Positions 6,509-15,424 of a stretch of 35,141 nt of DNA are shown in pieces. This DNA comes from Paenibacillus sp. N3.4. GTDB lineage: Bacteria > Bacillota > Bacilli > Paenibacillales > NBRC-103111. Below the pieces are notes generated by a model. It was not told the DNA's origin. It searched no databases and saw nothing but the letters and a program-made list of their open reading frames with translations. Each line of letters begins with the position of its first letter. Within the stretch, counting starts at the first letter, position 1. The position numbers were made by a program, and so were the translations under genes. The stretch is taken from NCBI RefSeq assembly GCF_008017805.1, contig NZ_VRTT01000075.1, positions 1-35,141 of the forward strand. The letters are read 5' to 3'.

Positions 6509-9500
6509 TTATTCATTCATTAACTTCATACTGCTTAACAAGCGATGAACAATAACAGTCGATTCAGCCCGAGTCGCAAGAGCTTGAGGGGCAAGACGAT
6601 CATTAGTTTGGCCCTGAATAATGCCACTTGATACGACTTGTGCGAAAGCATCTTGTGCCCAAGAACTAATGGCAGAGACATCCATATACGAAGACAGTGC
6701 AGCCTGTGTGTTTATTGACTTCACTAACTCAGGGCGAAGCTTTAATACCCGAGTCACCATCACGGCCATTTCCTCGCGTGTTACAGTTTGATTAGGCTTG
6801 AAAGAACCATCCTCATAACCCGTCACTAACCCATATTCAGCCGCGATTTGCACGTTAGCATCATACCAGTCTCCCGGATGGCTATCCAGGAAAGGAAATC
6901 TGGTTGAAGAACTGGCGGATACTCCAAGCGAACGAACAAGTAAGGTAACGAATTCGGCTCTCGTTATGCTGGAATTCGGAGCAAACAGCACGGCCGTTTG
7001 ACCATTCACAATGCGTTTCGCGGCCAGCAACTCAATGTCTTTCTGCGCCCAATGACCAGGCAGGTCTTGGAAAGACCTCTTATTCTGAATAATCGTGTAG
7101 ATGGAATTGCTTGTGCTGTTAATCGTAACTACTATTTTTCCATTCAAGTTCGTGAATACGGCGGGCACATACTGAAACTCACCATTCTCAGGGTGATAAA
7201 TAGCCGCAGTGGCAGATGAAACATCCGCGATGCCGTCCACGGTTATCGTTCTCGTCACATACGTATGACCGAATTGTTTCAGCGTTATCGTCTGATCGCC
7301 AATCACCAATGTTAGTTCAAAACGGAACGGAGAACCGATTAACTGGCTATTCTGTTCGACAGCTATCCGTTTGATCTCTGCTTCGGTTGCTGCTGTAACC
7401 TTCTGAATTTTTAATTTCAAGGTAGTTCCAGATAGGGAGAGCGATGCCGCCTGTTCAGAAGTAAGCCATGGTTTGATATCCACTGGAATTTCATAGCTCA
7501 CATTTAGATGTTGAATGACAAGACGGGCATCTGGCATCTGATTTGCGACCTCGGATAACAAGGAAATCGGGATCTCCACATCTACTTCATCTTTGTTCGA
7601 ACCTGTTGGCACGGCGATCGCGTGCTGTTTATTGGCAACAGCATCCTTAATGAGTCCAGCATCCAGCTTTATCGTGTTAGGCGATTGCAATTCAATAATA
7701 GCGCCACCACCTGATGATGTACCAGGAGAAGTTTCATTATCTGACGGCTCTGGACGAACACTTGAGAATCCTCTGCCTGTTTCGACGACAGTCACATTCG
7801 AACCAGCAGCATTCGCTACATCTTGGATGGCTGCATGACGAATGATTACATTATCTACTAGAACAGAACCACTCAATGTACTTGCTACTTCAAACCCATT
7901 CGTTCCAGCCCCATCGATCACGTTATTTTTGAAAGCAACTTTACTTACCGGAGATGTTCCTTGTACAGAAATACCCTGATATGTGTTATCCAGCATCGTA
8001 TTATCGGCGATCACAATATCGCTTTCGATTGGCTTTGTATCCGCATAGACCCATATCGCGCCAAAATTAGAACGTAATCCGGCATCTCGGGCGCCAGTTC
8101 TAATCAAGGTATTACGTTCAACACGTGTTGTGCCGACAAATGGTGTAAGTGGGCTAAATCGTGTAGATACGGCAATACCGCCACCTAAACCAATGGTATC
8201 CTTCAAAACATTGTCCTGCATTTTGTTATCCTTACCACCGAAGACAACCATGTTATTTGACAGCCAAGGCAATTGAACAGTGTCAAAACGGAACGTGTTG
8301 TTATCGGTGTAATCATCTGGATAAGCGCCTTTGATAACCGTTGACCACATCGCAAGTCCATCATCGCCTACATATCGGACATTCGATTGCTCAACCATGC
8401 TATTTTTGGTATTGGTGCTGAAATTAATGCCGTCTGCCATCAAATTACGCATTCTTAAGCCGCCCACATAAAACTCGTTCGTGTAGTTGTCGCTATTTAA
8501 TCCGTAGGATAATTGCGGACGGGCAATCCACATTCCCGTTTTGGTATGCTCAATCCATACATTTTGAACAGTTGAACCCGTTCCGAATGCTCCTTCAAAA
8601 GCATTTGTGTGCGCATCATCTTTTCGTACATTCAGCTCTCCATCTATCGCTAAGTCATAAACACGGATATGGTTTCCGTTAGCAAAAAACTTAGCGCCTT
8701 TCAGCGTGGTATACCACATGCCAGCGCCGCGTATCGTTACGTCATCCAAAATGAACAACTGCGTTGTATCTTCTTCACCATCTTTTTTGTCCTCTGAAAT
8801 ATATCCGCTCGTATTGGCAAGTTCGAAAACGCCTGCTGGAATCCATACACCTTTGTGCTGCGCTTTTGCTGCCGCAATAGCATCTTTCATCGCTTGGGAG
8901 TCATCTTGACCATCATTAGGCACAGCGCCATAGTCGGTCAAAGAGACAAACCCGTCTGGACGCGTGTAAGCGGCTTCCGGCGCTTGCTCCGTTTCAACAA
9001 AATCGATCACGTAGTAGTCGGCGTTGTTACCGTTGTCCTTTTGCAACTTAATTGTAGCTCCCGCCTCCACATTGCCGATCAGGGTATGTACCTCATCGAA
9101 GAAACGATGTGCACTGCCTTGACCTGGATCATTGGACCATGGATAGTTGCCATATTCCCAAGCATATTTGGAAGTCAAATCCAGATCTTTCACTTTCACA
9201 TCATTAACGTACAGCCCCAGCTTCTCTTGCTTGCCCTTACCGTCTGCGCTATCTGGTATCGAATACCTAACGACGATTGAGTTTGCCTTCTTAGCCAACT
9301 GGAATTTAACGAATTGCCCCGTTTGATCCAGTCTCACAGCTTGTCGGCCTGATGCTTCCGTCGCTAAATCTCTGTATACCCGAGAAGGTCCAATTAGCGT
9401 TCCGTTCGTCTCCCCTTGCTCAGCTTCGTAAGTCGTATAGGCTTCAATTGCACCTCTATAAGCTTTGTTCACAGCTTCGTGAATTGTCACACTATCGATG

Positions 9501-12500
9501 GCAACCTGACCACTGTCACCGGACTGATATTCGAATGAAACCGAATTATAACCAGCCCGCAACGGAAGCGTTACGGTTTGTTCTTGCCAGCCATCCCCTT
9601 TATTAAAGGTAACTTGCTGCACGTTGAGCCCGTTAGCGAGTAGGCTTAAGGTTTGAGCCGCACTCGTCAAATTCAAGAAACGTACCGTTGCTTGATAAGA
9701 CGCCGCTTCATGAGCATTCACCGCTAGGATGGCTCTAGCTCCAATCGCTGCGAAATTGTCTAAGTATCCCGTCCCTGAGAATGGAGTATATGCTGCTGCA
9801 ACCTTAACGCCGCCGCCAACGAAGGCTGTTTCAGCCTCATAAACAGCGTCACCCAAGACAGGTTCGAATGACCATTGCGCTGCACTTTGCTTCGCATCCA
9901 TCTCACCTTGCTTAATGACCGCAGGAGCCCCGAATAAACGTTGCCCGTTGAGAGGACTAATAATCTGCTTGTAACCTTGAAAATCGTCTATCATCCATTG
10001 GCTGTTCAAATTGGTTACATCTGAGCTATTGCTCACAACTTGTGCAGTGTCACTTATAGCTTGAAGCAAGTGACCTGTCGCCCGATTCTTAATCAGCTTG
10101 CGTCCATTATAGTCTTGTAACATCCATTGTCCGTTAGAAAGATCTTCTCCCAGCTCTCCAGTAACAAGCTGACCGTTTTCTTCTCGAACGTATTGCTTCG
10201 TAAGTTTATTCTTGATATGGATAAAATTGTTTTCTGAAAGAATAGGTGTTTGGGTATCCGTATAGCGTGTTTCTGTTCTATCGGGTACAGTAAACGGCCC
10301 TGAAGCATCCTCAAATGTCCATTGCAGCCTTTTCTCGTTTTCTCCGCTGCGTGCATACAAACCTCGTTCCGGATATCCCAGGCTGTTCATCACATTTAAA
10401 TATTCGTCGCTGAACGTGCCGTTGTGACTGCGAATCCAGAACTTTCCGGTTCCTGAGATATCCTCAATAACCCATTGTGATGCTTGATTCGTAAGCTCCG
10501 TTTGCGAAGCGGCAACGAACTCATAGGAAGAATTCATCGTTATATAATGACCTGTCACCGCATTTTTGAAACGTTGAATCCCATCAACCGTCTCGATGAT
10601 CCAATATGAGTACCCATCATTCGCAGCAGGCGTGCCATAAACCACAATGCCTCTGCTGTTTTCATACAAATATTGACCATTGTCAATGCTCTTGATTCGT
10701 TTTTGACCTGTTGGCAGCAACGGAGGCAGTGTCACAGGCTCCATCGCAAATAAACCACTATCATCATTGCCTTTTAATCGGCTGATTTTAATATCCTGCG
10801 CGCTCACATCGGCAAAAATGTAATGAGCATTTGTCCATCCACTTTTCAGTGTCACATAGCCGGGTGTAGTCGAATTTGCAATGATCCAATTCGCACTCGC
10901 CCAATCCGGACTAAGTGTCGGATACGTGATCAAAGCATCCGGCGGCGTATCTTGTTCGATATTTGGCACAACATTTTCCAACGCTACCCCATACCCGCTC
11001 TGACTATTGATTAAATACTTCAACAGCCCGTTATTTTGCGACGTGTTAAGCAGCCAGATCGAAGAAAGATCTGTGACCGACTTGTCACCGTACTTCAATT
11101 TATGTTCTGCATTCTCGTAAAGGTATAGATTGGTTGCCTTGTTCTTAAAACGCACCTGCTTAGGGAACCCTTCTGCTACAGGAACAAAACGCCAATTTTT
11201 ACTTTGCCATGAAGATGGAATTTCACTATACTCTGCATATTTAATCAAATTTTGCACATTCACATATTTCTGATGATTCGGGTCTTTATTCGTATCATTG
11301 ACATTATGAATCTGTTTTGTCGTTCCATTAATTGTTTCTATGACCCATATGGCGCTTTTCCAACCATCCTCAACCGGCGTAACTCGAAGATGTCCATCGA
11401 TCGGATTTTCTGTATTCACATAATGACCTGTGGCTCGATTTTTGATCCGTTTACGGCCGGCGAACTTCTCGACCAACCATTGCGCGGTCTGATCATCGTC
11501 TTTCACATTCCCATATTTTAAATTGCTGTCTTGATCTTCAAATAAGGTCAATCCGTTCCAGGCATTCGTAATTTGTACATATTGATTAACTCCGGCAACA
11601 ACGGAAGGATCTTCGAAGAGCCATTGGGCTCCGTCCACATCCGGACTCACCATACTGGACTGTGCAATGCCAAGTCCTCCCGTAACATTAAGAAAAGAAT
11701 TGGCATAAACAGCACTTTGAACCGTGACGTAATCATCGTATTGATTAGAGTTTGCAACTGCCCATTGATCATTCGAGGGACCGTTTGCAGCATATAAGCT
11801 CCGCACTGGATCAGATGGTTGGGTTATGCTAGGCGCTGTCATATAACGACCGCTCGCTACGTTCCGAATTCGTTTCTTGCCGTTGTAGTCTTCAACAACC
11901 CATTGATACACTGCACTCGTGACCGTGCCAGCGGCAATTGCCCCATATTTGACAATCCCTTGATCTTCATACAGATACTTGTCGCTTACTTGTTCAGACG
12001 TATAATTGGCAATCCGAACCGGCTTCACGTTGGATGCCAGCTCAATTCTCCATTGCGCGTTGGAACGGTCTAGTACAGACCAATTATTCGAACGTACGGA
12101 AGTATCCTCAAACTGAGTATTGAGCACATAAATCTGGCTCCCAGCGTCAATCTCATCCGAATCGCCAGGGATTCGATCAGTCCCTTTTACGTAATTATTA
12201 GTGAAAGTAACCAAGCCATCCGAAGTACCGCCAGCCATAATCCATTCATTTTTCGTTGTATTATTTAGCGCTACAGATTGAATAGGAGCCCAGAATGTCC
12301 CCTGCGTGATGTAATGGCCGGATTGCTGATTTCTCAGACGCACAGTCTGTGAACCATCGCCGCCATCCCGCACCTTCTCGACGACCCAATACGAGCTTTT
12401 ATCATCTATCGCTAGTTTGCCGTATTTGACCCCTCCATCTTTATCCTCGAACATATATTGGCCTGCTCGATAATCGTTGGAGATACGAACAGCGACTTCA

Positions 12501-13051
12501 TCCGAAACAGACTCTAGCTGCCATTGCGGACTTTCAAAAGCTGGGTTAATGTCCGTACTGACCTGCGCAAATCCAAGCTGATCTTCTTCATGAATGAAAA
12601 AGTCCTGCGACAGATCGACGACACTGCGAATCGTCACATAGCCCTCGCGCGTCGCGTCTCTTAGTTGCCACTGATCGGCTTTTGTGCTGGTAGAGAGCGA
12701 AGCGCTTTTTAGTGCATCTCTTCTGGCAACACCTGGGGCTAGTATAATATAATGACCGGTAGAACGATTCTTAATCCGTTGATAACCACCATCTCCCGGC
12801 ACGTTTTCAAGTACCCACTGAGCCGATTGATCTGTTAAACTCGTCAAGCCATAACGTATAATACCTGAGGCATCCTCGTACAAATAGTTGCTTTGCCATT
12901 TATTTTTTATTCGGATAAACCCAGAGCTAGCTGCTCCACCACCCGAATCATTTACAGCAGGCCCAGCAGCCGCATATGCGCCATTCGCCTGGAATGGCAG
13001 CACAAGAAGGATCGCCAGCCATATGAGAACCATTTGTTTAAACTTGTACAT
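6509..13051 (-). CDS. Secreted SLH-anchored GH87-type alpha-1,3-glucanase with seven beta-trefoil units
   Basis: The 2180-residue product starts with a Sec signal peptide (to about residue 29). Residues 45-1070 are seven tandem units of about 140-160 residues. Each unit is three sub-repeats built on I-K/R-N..TG.Y and ending QW..E, the pattern of a beta-trefoil. Two carbohydrate-binding-like modules start YEAETAF (about 1071) and YEAEQGE (about 1208). A right-handed beta-helix follows (about 1365-1765), opening DYGAVPNDGQDDSQA. Its D1540 (ADGINF) and D1563/D1564 (VGDDGLA) have the 23/24 spacing I recall for the GH87 catalytic aspartates. A linker domain leads to three SLH domains (about 1993-2050, 2053-2115, 2122-2178) that bind cell-wall polymer. 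The role is probably surface-bound attack on alpha-1,3-glucan or a related polymer. The ribosome binding site is AGGAGGT, 10 bases before ATG. Mycodextranase activity or another beta-helix specificity remains possible. Confidence 0.85.
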   Translation of the reverse strand: MYKFKQMVLIWLAILLVLPFQANGAYAAAGPAVNDSGGGAASSGFIRIKNKWQSNYLYEDASGIIRYGLTSLTDQSAQWVLENVPGDGGYQRIKNRSTGHYIILAPGVARRDALKSASLSTSTKADQWQLRDATREGYVTIRSVVDLSQDFFIHEEDQLGFAQVSTDINPAFESPQWQLESVSDEVAVRISNDYRAGQYMFEDKDGGVKYGKLAIDDKSSYWVVEKVRDGGDGSQTVRLRNQQSGHYITQGTFWAPIQSVALNNTTKNEWIMAGGTSDGLVTFTNNYVKGTDRIPGDSDEIDAGSQIYVLNTQFEDTSVRSNNWSVLDRSNAQWRIELASNVKPVRIANYTSEQVSDKYLYEDQGIVKYGAIAAGTVTSAVYQWVVEDYNGKKRIRNVASGRYMTAPSITQPSDPVRSLYAANGPSNDQWAVANSNQYDDYVTVQSAVYANSFLNVTGGLGIAQSSMVSPDVDGAQWLFEDPSVVAGVNQYVQITNAWNGLTLFEDQDSNLKYGNVKDDDQTAQWLVEKFAGRKRIKNRATGHYVNTENPIDGHLRVTPVEDGWKSAIWVIETINGTTKQIHNVNDTNKDPNHQKYVNVQNLIKYAEYSEIPSSWQSKNWRFVPVAEGFPKQVRFKNKATNLYLYENAEHKLKYGDKSVTDLSSIWLLNTSQNNGLLKYLINSQSGYGVALENVVPNIEQDTPPDALITYPTLSPDWASANWIIANSTTPGYVTLKSGWTNAHYIFADVSAQDIKISRLKGNDDSGLFAMEPVTLPPLLPTGQKRIKSIDNGQYLYENSRGIVVYGTPAANDGYSYWIIETVDGIQRFKNAVTGHYITMNSSYEFVAASQTELTNQASQWVIEDISGTGKFWIRSHNGTFSDEYLNVMNSLGYPERGLYARSGENEKRLQWTFEDASGPFTVPDRTETRYTDTQTPILSENNFIHIKNKLTKQYVREENGQLVTGELGEDLSNGQWMLQDYNGRKLIKNRATGHLLQAISDTAQVVSNSSDVTNLNSQWMIDDFQGYKQIISPLNGQRLFGAPAVIKQGEMDAKQSAAQWSFEPVLGDAVYEAETAFVGGGVKVAAAYTPFSGTGYLDNFAAIGARAILAVNAHEAASYQATVRFLNLTSAAQTLSLLANGLNVQQVTFNKGDGWQEQTVTLPLRAGYNSVSFEYQSGDSGQVAIDSVTIHEAVNKAYRGAIEAYTTYEAEQGETNGTLIGPSRVYRDLATEASGRQAVRLDQTGQFVKFQLAKKANSIVVRYSIPDSADGKGKQEKLGLYVNDVKVKDLDLTSKYAWEYGNYPWSNDPGQGSAHRFFDEVHTLIGNVEAGATIKLQKDNGNNADYYVIDFVETEQAPEAAYTRPDGFVSLTDYGAVPNDGQDDSQAMKDAIAAAKAQHKGVWIPAGVFELANTSGYISEDKKDGEEDTTQLFILDDVTIRGAGMWYTTLKGAKFFANGNHIRVYDLAIDGELNVRKDDAHTNAFEGAFGTGSTVQNVWIEHTKTGMWIARPQLSYGLNSDNYTNEFYVGGLRMRNLMADGINFSTNTKNSMVEQSNVRYVGDDGLAMWSTVIKGAYPDDYTDNNTFRFDTVQLPWLSNNMVVFGGKDNKMQDNVLKDTIGLGGGIAVSTRFSPLTPFVGTTRVERNTLIRTGARDAGLRSNFGAIWVYADTKPIESDIVIADNTMLDNTYQGISVQGTSPVSKVAFKNNVIDGAGTNGFEVASTLSGSVLVDNVIIRHAAIQDVANAAGSNVTVVETGRGFSSVRPEPSDNETSPGTSSGGGAIIELQSPNTIKLDAGLIKDAVANKQHAIAVPTGSNKDEVDVEIPISLLSEVANQMPDARLVIQHLNVSYEIPVDIKPWLTSEQAASLSLSGTTLKLKIQKVTAATEAEIKRIAVEQNSQLIGSPFRFELTLVIGDQTITLKQFGHTYVTRTITVDGIADVSSATAAIYHPENGEFQYVPAVFTNLNGKIVVTINSTSNSIYTIIQNKRSFQDLPGHWAQKDIELLAAKRIVNGQTAVLFAPNSSITRAEFVTLLVRSLGVSASSSTRFPFLDSHPGDWYDANVQIAAEYGLVTGYEDGSFKPNQTVTREEMAVMVTRVLKLRPELVKSINTQAALSSYMDVSAISSWAQDAFAQVVSSGIIQGQTNDRLAPQALATRAESTVIVHRLLSSMKLMNE
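9842..12919 (-). repeat. Seven tandem beta-trefoil-like coding repeats in the surface enzyme
   Basis: Each unit opens with a Y-L/M/F-Y/F-E-D/N core followed by ..G..KYG: NYLYEDASG, QYMFEDKDG, KYLYEDQG, LTLFEDQDS, LYLYENAEH, QYLYENSRG and QYVREENGQ, at about residues 56, 199, 359, 501, 643, 795 and 954. The second sub-repeat usually carries KNRATGHY or a variant. Units have diverged in DNA sequence, so this is an old array, not recent slippage. Beta-trefoil proteins (ricin B or fascin type) commonly bind carbohydrate or protein ligands. Confidence 0.75.
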
Positions 13052-13099
13052 AACCCTTTCATACCTCCTATGGGTAACTAAGATAAGTTCCTGTCTTCA

Positions 13100-13128
13100 A
13101 GTATATGAATGCGCTTTCTCACGGACAA
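13100..13128 (-). promoter_or_regulatory. Candidate promoter of the surface enzyme gene
   Basis: On the minus strand TTGTCC (13128-13123) and TATACT (13105-13100) are separated by 17 bases, a good SigA-type match. The transcript would begin about 40 bases before the start codon. Upstream, an imperfect dyad TATGGA..TCCATA (13139-13157) could be an operator, but this is weak. Confidence 0.5.
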
Positions 13129-13173
13129 TGTGCGATATTATGGAAATGATGTCCATATTTACTCCCTATACGT

Positions 13174-13212
13174 AAAAAAGCCCGCTCCATCGAATTCGAT
13201 GTGAACGGGCTT
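13174..13212 (-). terminator. Rho-independent terminator of the fucose operon
   Basis: On the minus strand AAGCCCG and CGGGCTT form the base of a long stem whose interior holds the palindrome CATCGAATTCGATG. Six T follow. It lies 15 bases after the fucA stop and separates the operon from the surface enzyme gene. Confidence 0.85.
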
Positions 13213-13226
13213 ATGCCAAAGTTCGC

Positions 13227-13886
13227 TTATTTCATTTGTTGCAACAAATTTACACGGTAGGCTTCACTTTCTAAGCCTTGAATTTCTTTGTATTCCTCAT
13301 CCGTCAGCCGTCTTGGCTCACCGACCGCCTTGGCAATCAAATAAATTTTGGCGCTTTCTTCCATAATTTCAGTGCGATAATACGCTTCGCGCAAGTTTTT
13401 TCCAGTTGTAACGAGACCATGATTTTTGAGCAAAATAGAGCTGTGGCGATCAGCCTTCTCCGCAACCAGATTGGCTAATTTATCTGTTGTCGGCACCACA
13501 TACGGCACGAAAGCAACATCTCCGACAAGCGCTGCTTGATCGGGGAACAACATGGGAAGCTCATCGTCAACAAGTGTTAACGCTATACAATATGCTGGGT
13601 GTGTATGGACGATCGCTTTTGTGCTTGGATTCACTCGATAGGCGAATAAATGCATCAATACTTCCGATGAAGGACGATACGTTTTATCCAAAATGTCACC
13701 TGAAGGTATGTGTACGGGGACCCACTGCTCTGGTTCAATGTCCTCTAATGCAAAACCGCTTGGAGACAAATACATGATATCCTCAAATCGCGCGCTGATA
13801 TTACCCCCAGGGCCTACAACGAGCCCCTTTGCAACGCTTTTACGCGCATATTTGGTTAATTCTTCTCTTGTTTGCTGCTCTGACAT
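13227..13886 (-). CDS. fucA: L-fuculose-1-phosphate aldolase (class II)
   Basis: The enzyme splits L-fuculose 1-phosphate into dihydroxyacetone phosphate and L-lactaldehyde, the last step of cytoplasmic fucose catabolism. The 219-residue length and motifs fit FucA. The phosphate-binding region is GPGGNISAR, the catalytic Glu is E75 (PSSEV), and zinc ligands are H94 and H96 (VHTHP) and H156 (LKNHGL); these correspond closely to E73, H92, H94 and H155 of the E. coli enzyme. Rhamnulose-phosphate aldolases are longer, so FucA is preferred. The gene starts 7 bases after the fucK stop, and its ribosome binding site GAGGAG lies inside the end of fucK. It is the last gene of the operon and is followed by a strong terminator. 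Confidence 0.93.
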   Translation of the reverse strand: MSEQQTREELTKYARKSVAKGLVVGPGGNISARFEDIMYLSPSGFALEDIEPEQWVPVHIPSGDILDKTYRPSSEVLMHLFAYRVNPSTKAIVHTHPAYCIALTLVDDELPMLFPDQAALVGDVAFVPYVVPTTDKLANLVAEKADRHSSILLKNHGLVTTGKNLREAYYRTEIMEESAKIYLIAKAVGEPRRLTDEEYKEIQGLESEAYRVNLLQQMK

Positions 13887-13893
13887 TACCCGT

Positions 13894-15390
13894 TCAACTC
13901 CTCACCGATTGATTCGTAATCACTTTTAAATAAATTTCGAAGGCATCCGTCCATTGGTCCGCATCTTCAGCCTCATATCGATCGGGAGGAAAAGAATCCA
14001 TAACGATCTGACGGATTTGCTCCAAAGAATGGACTTCACCATGCCCTTTGGCTTGCATCATGATATTACCGATTGCTGTCGCTTCGACAGGTCCGGCAAT
14101 GACCGGAAGTCCAGTCGCATTAGCCGTCAGTTGGCAGAGCAAGCGGTTCTGAATACCTCCGCCGACCATGTGAATCGTGGACAACTTGCGATTGAGCAGT
14201 TGTTCGATTTCATTCAATGTCTGCTTGAATTTCATCGCCAAGCTATCTACCACACAGCGAATCAACTCCGCTTTCGTTTGCGGCACGGTCTGACCCGTCT
14301 GCTGGCAATATCGACGAATGCGTTCGGGCATGTTGCCCGGAGCAAGAAAAACAGGATCCTGAGAGTCCACATAGCTTTTAAGACCAGTCTCCCGCTTCGC
14401 CAGCTCTTGCATGTGAGCATAGCTGAGTGACTCACCCTCTAATTCCCATTGCCGCTTGCATTCTTGCAGCAGCCAGAGGCCCATAATATTTTTGAGCATG
14501 CGAATTTTTTGCTCCGCGCCGCCTTCATTCGTAAATCCCCAGCGTCTGCTGTCATCCGAAATGATGGGAGCATCCCTTTCCACTCCCATTAACGACCAGG
14601 TACCGCAAGAAATGAACGCATAGTCCCCCTCGAGTGAGGGGATAGAAACAACGGCTGAAGCGGTATCATGCGAAGCCGTTGCAACAACCGGGATGGCGCT
14701 GACTTGCAATTCGTCGGCAATTTCTTGGCGCAGCGTTCCTTCTATTGTCCCTGGCATTACAATGTTCGTGAATAAGTGGGCGGGGATCCCCAATTCCTCG
14801 ATATACTTCTCATCCCAGCTTCTAGCTGTTGGATTGAGCAGCCCTGTCGTACTCGCAATAGAGTACTCCGTCGAACGAATGCCGGATAAATAGAAACGGA
14901 ATAGATCCGGCATGAGCAGCAAACGAACATCGTCGGCAAAACCGAGACCATGCTCCTTCCTTTCGGCAGCGAGCTGAAAAATCGTATTAAACGATAAGGG
15001 CTGAATCCCAGATCGGTTATAAATCTCTGCACTGGACGAAGTTAGAAGCATTTCATCCATAGCCTTCGCATTGCGATCATCCCGGTAATGATAGGGATTT
15101 CCTAATAGCCTTCCGCTGCCATCGACGAATCCATAATCAACTCCCCATGTGTCTACAGCGATGGATGACGGACTCCCAGGGGCATGCTGTTTATAGGCAT
15201 GGATGCCTTTTTTCAATTCGTGAAAAAGTCTTAAAAAATCCCAATACAAACGACCGCTTAGCTCAACAGGATCATTCGAGAATCGGTGGATATCTTCCAC
15301 AGTCAACTTGGAACCATTCCAACGTCCCAGAATGGTCCTTCCGCCGCTAGCACCGAAATCGACGGCCAACATGTTCAAATGATTCGTCAT
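13894..15390 (-). CDS. fucK: FGGY sugar kinase, rhamnulokinase-like, probably L-fuculokinase
   Basis: The kinase uses ATP to phosphorylate a ketose at C1; in this operon the substrate should be L-fuculose. The N-terminal FGGY domain has AVDFGASGGRTILGRW and the catalytic Asp region VDTWGVDYGFVD. The C-terminal domain has the nucleotide-binding segments CGTWSLMG and MVGGGIQNRLLCQLTANATG, followed by GPVEATAIGN. These are closest to rhamnulokinase (RhaB), not the E. coli FucK subtype. The placement between fucI and fucA argues for fuculose use, possibly with rhamnulose as well. I chose ATG 15390, eight bases after GAGGTG; an upstream GTG at 15402 is the alternative. The product is 498 residues. 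The gene symbol rests on context. Confidence 0.85.
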   Translation of the reverse strand: MTNHLNMLAVDFGASGGRTILGRWNGSKLTVEDIHRFSNDPVELSGRLYWDFLRLFHELKKGIHAYKQHAPGSPSSIAVDTWGVDYGFVDGSGRLLGNPYHYRDDRNAKAMDEMLLTSSSAEIYNRSGIQPLSFNTIFQLAAERKEHGLGFADDVRLLLMPDLFRFYLSGIRSTEYSIASTTGLLNPTARSWDEKYIEELGIPAHLFTNIVMPGTIEGTLRQEIADELQVSAIPVVATASHDTASAVVSIPSLEGDYAFISCGTWSLMGVERDAPIISDDSRRWGFTNEGGAEQKIRMLKNIMGLWLLQECKRQWELEGESLSYAHMQELAKRETGLKSYVDSQDPVFLAPGNMPERIRRYCQQTGQTVPQTKAELIRCVVDSLAMKFKQTLNEIEQLLNRKLSTIHMVGGGIQNRLLCQLTANATGLPVIAGPVEATAIGNIMMQAKGHGEVHSLEQIRQIVMDSFPPDRYEAEDADQWTDAFEIYLKVITNQSVRS

Positions 15391-15424
15391 CTGCGAAATC
15401 ACCTCATTCCTTGTAAATCAACTT

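Noticed and set aside
10093..10356. Small minus-strand frame overlapping the surface enzyme gene
   Set aside because: It is an alternative frame within the surface enzyme coding region. It has no clear start signal and no recognisable protein features.
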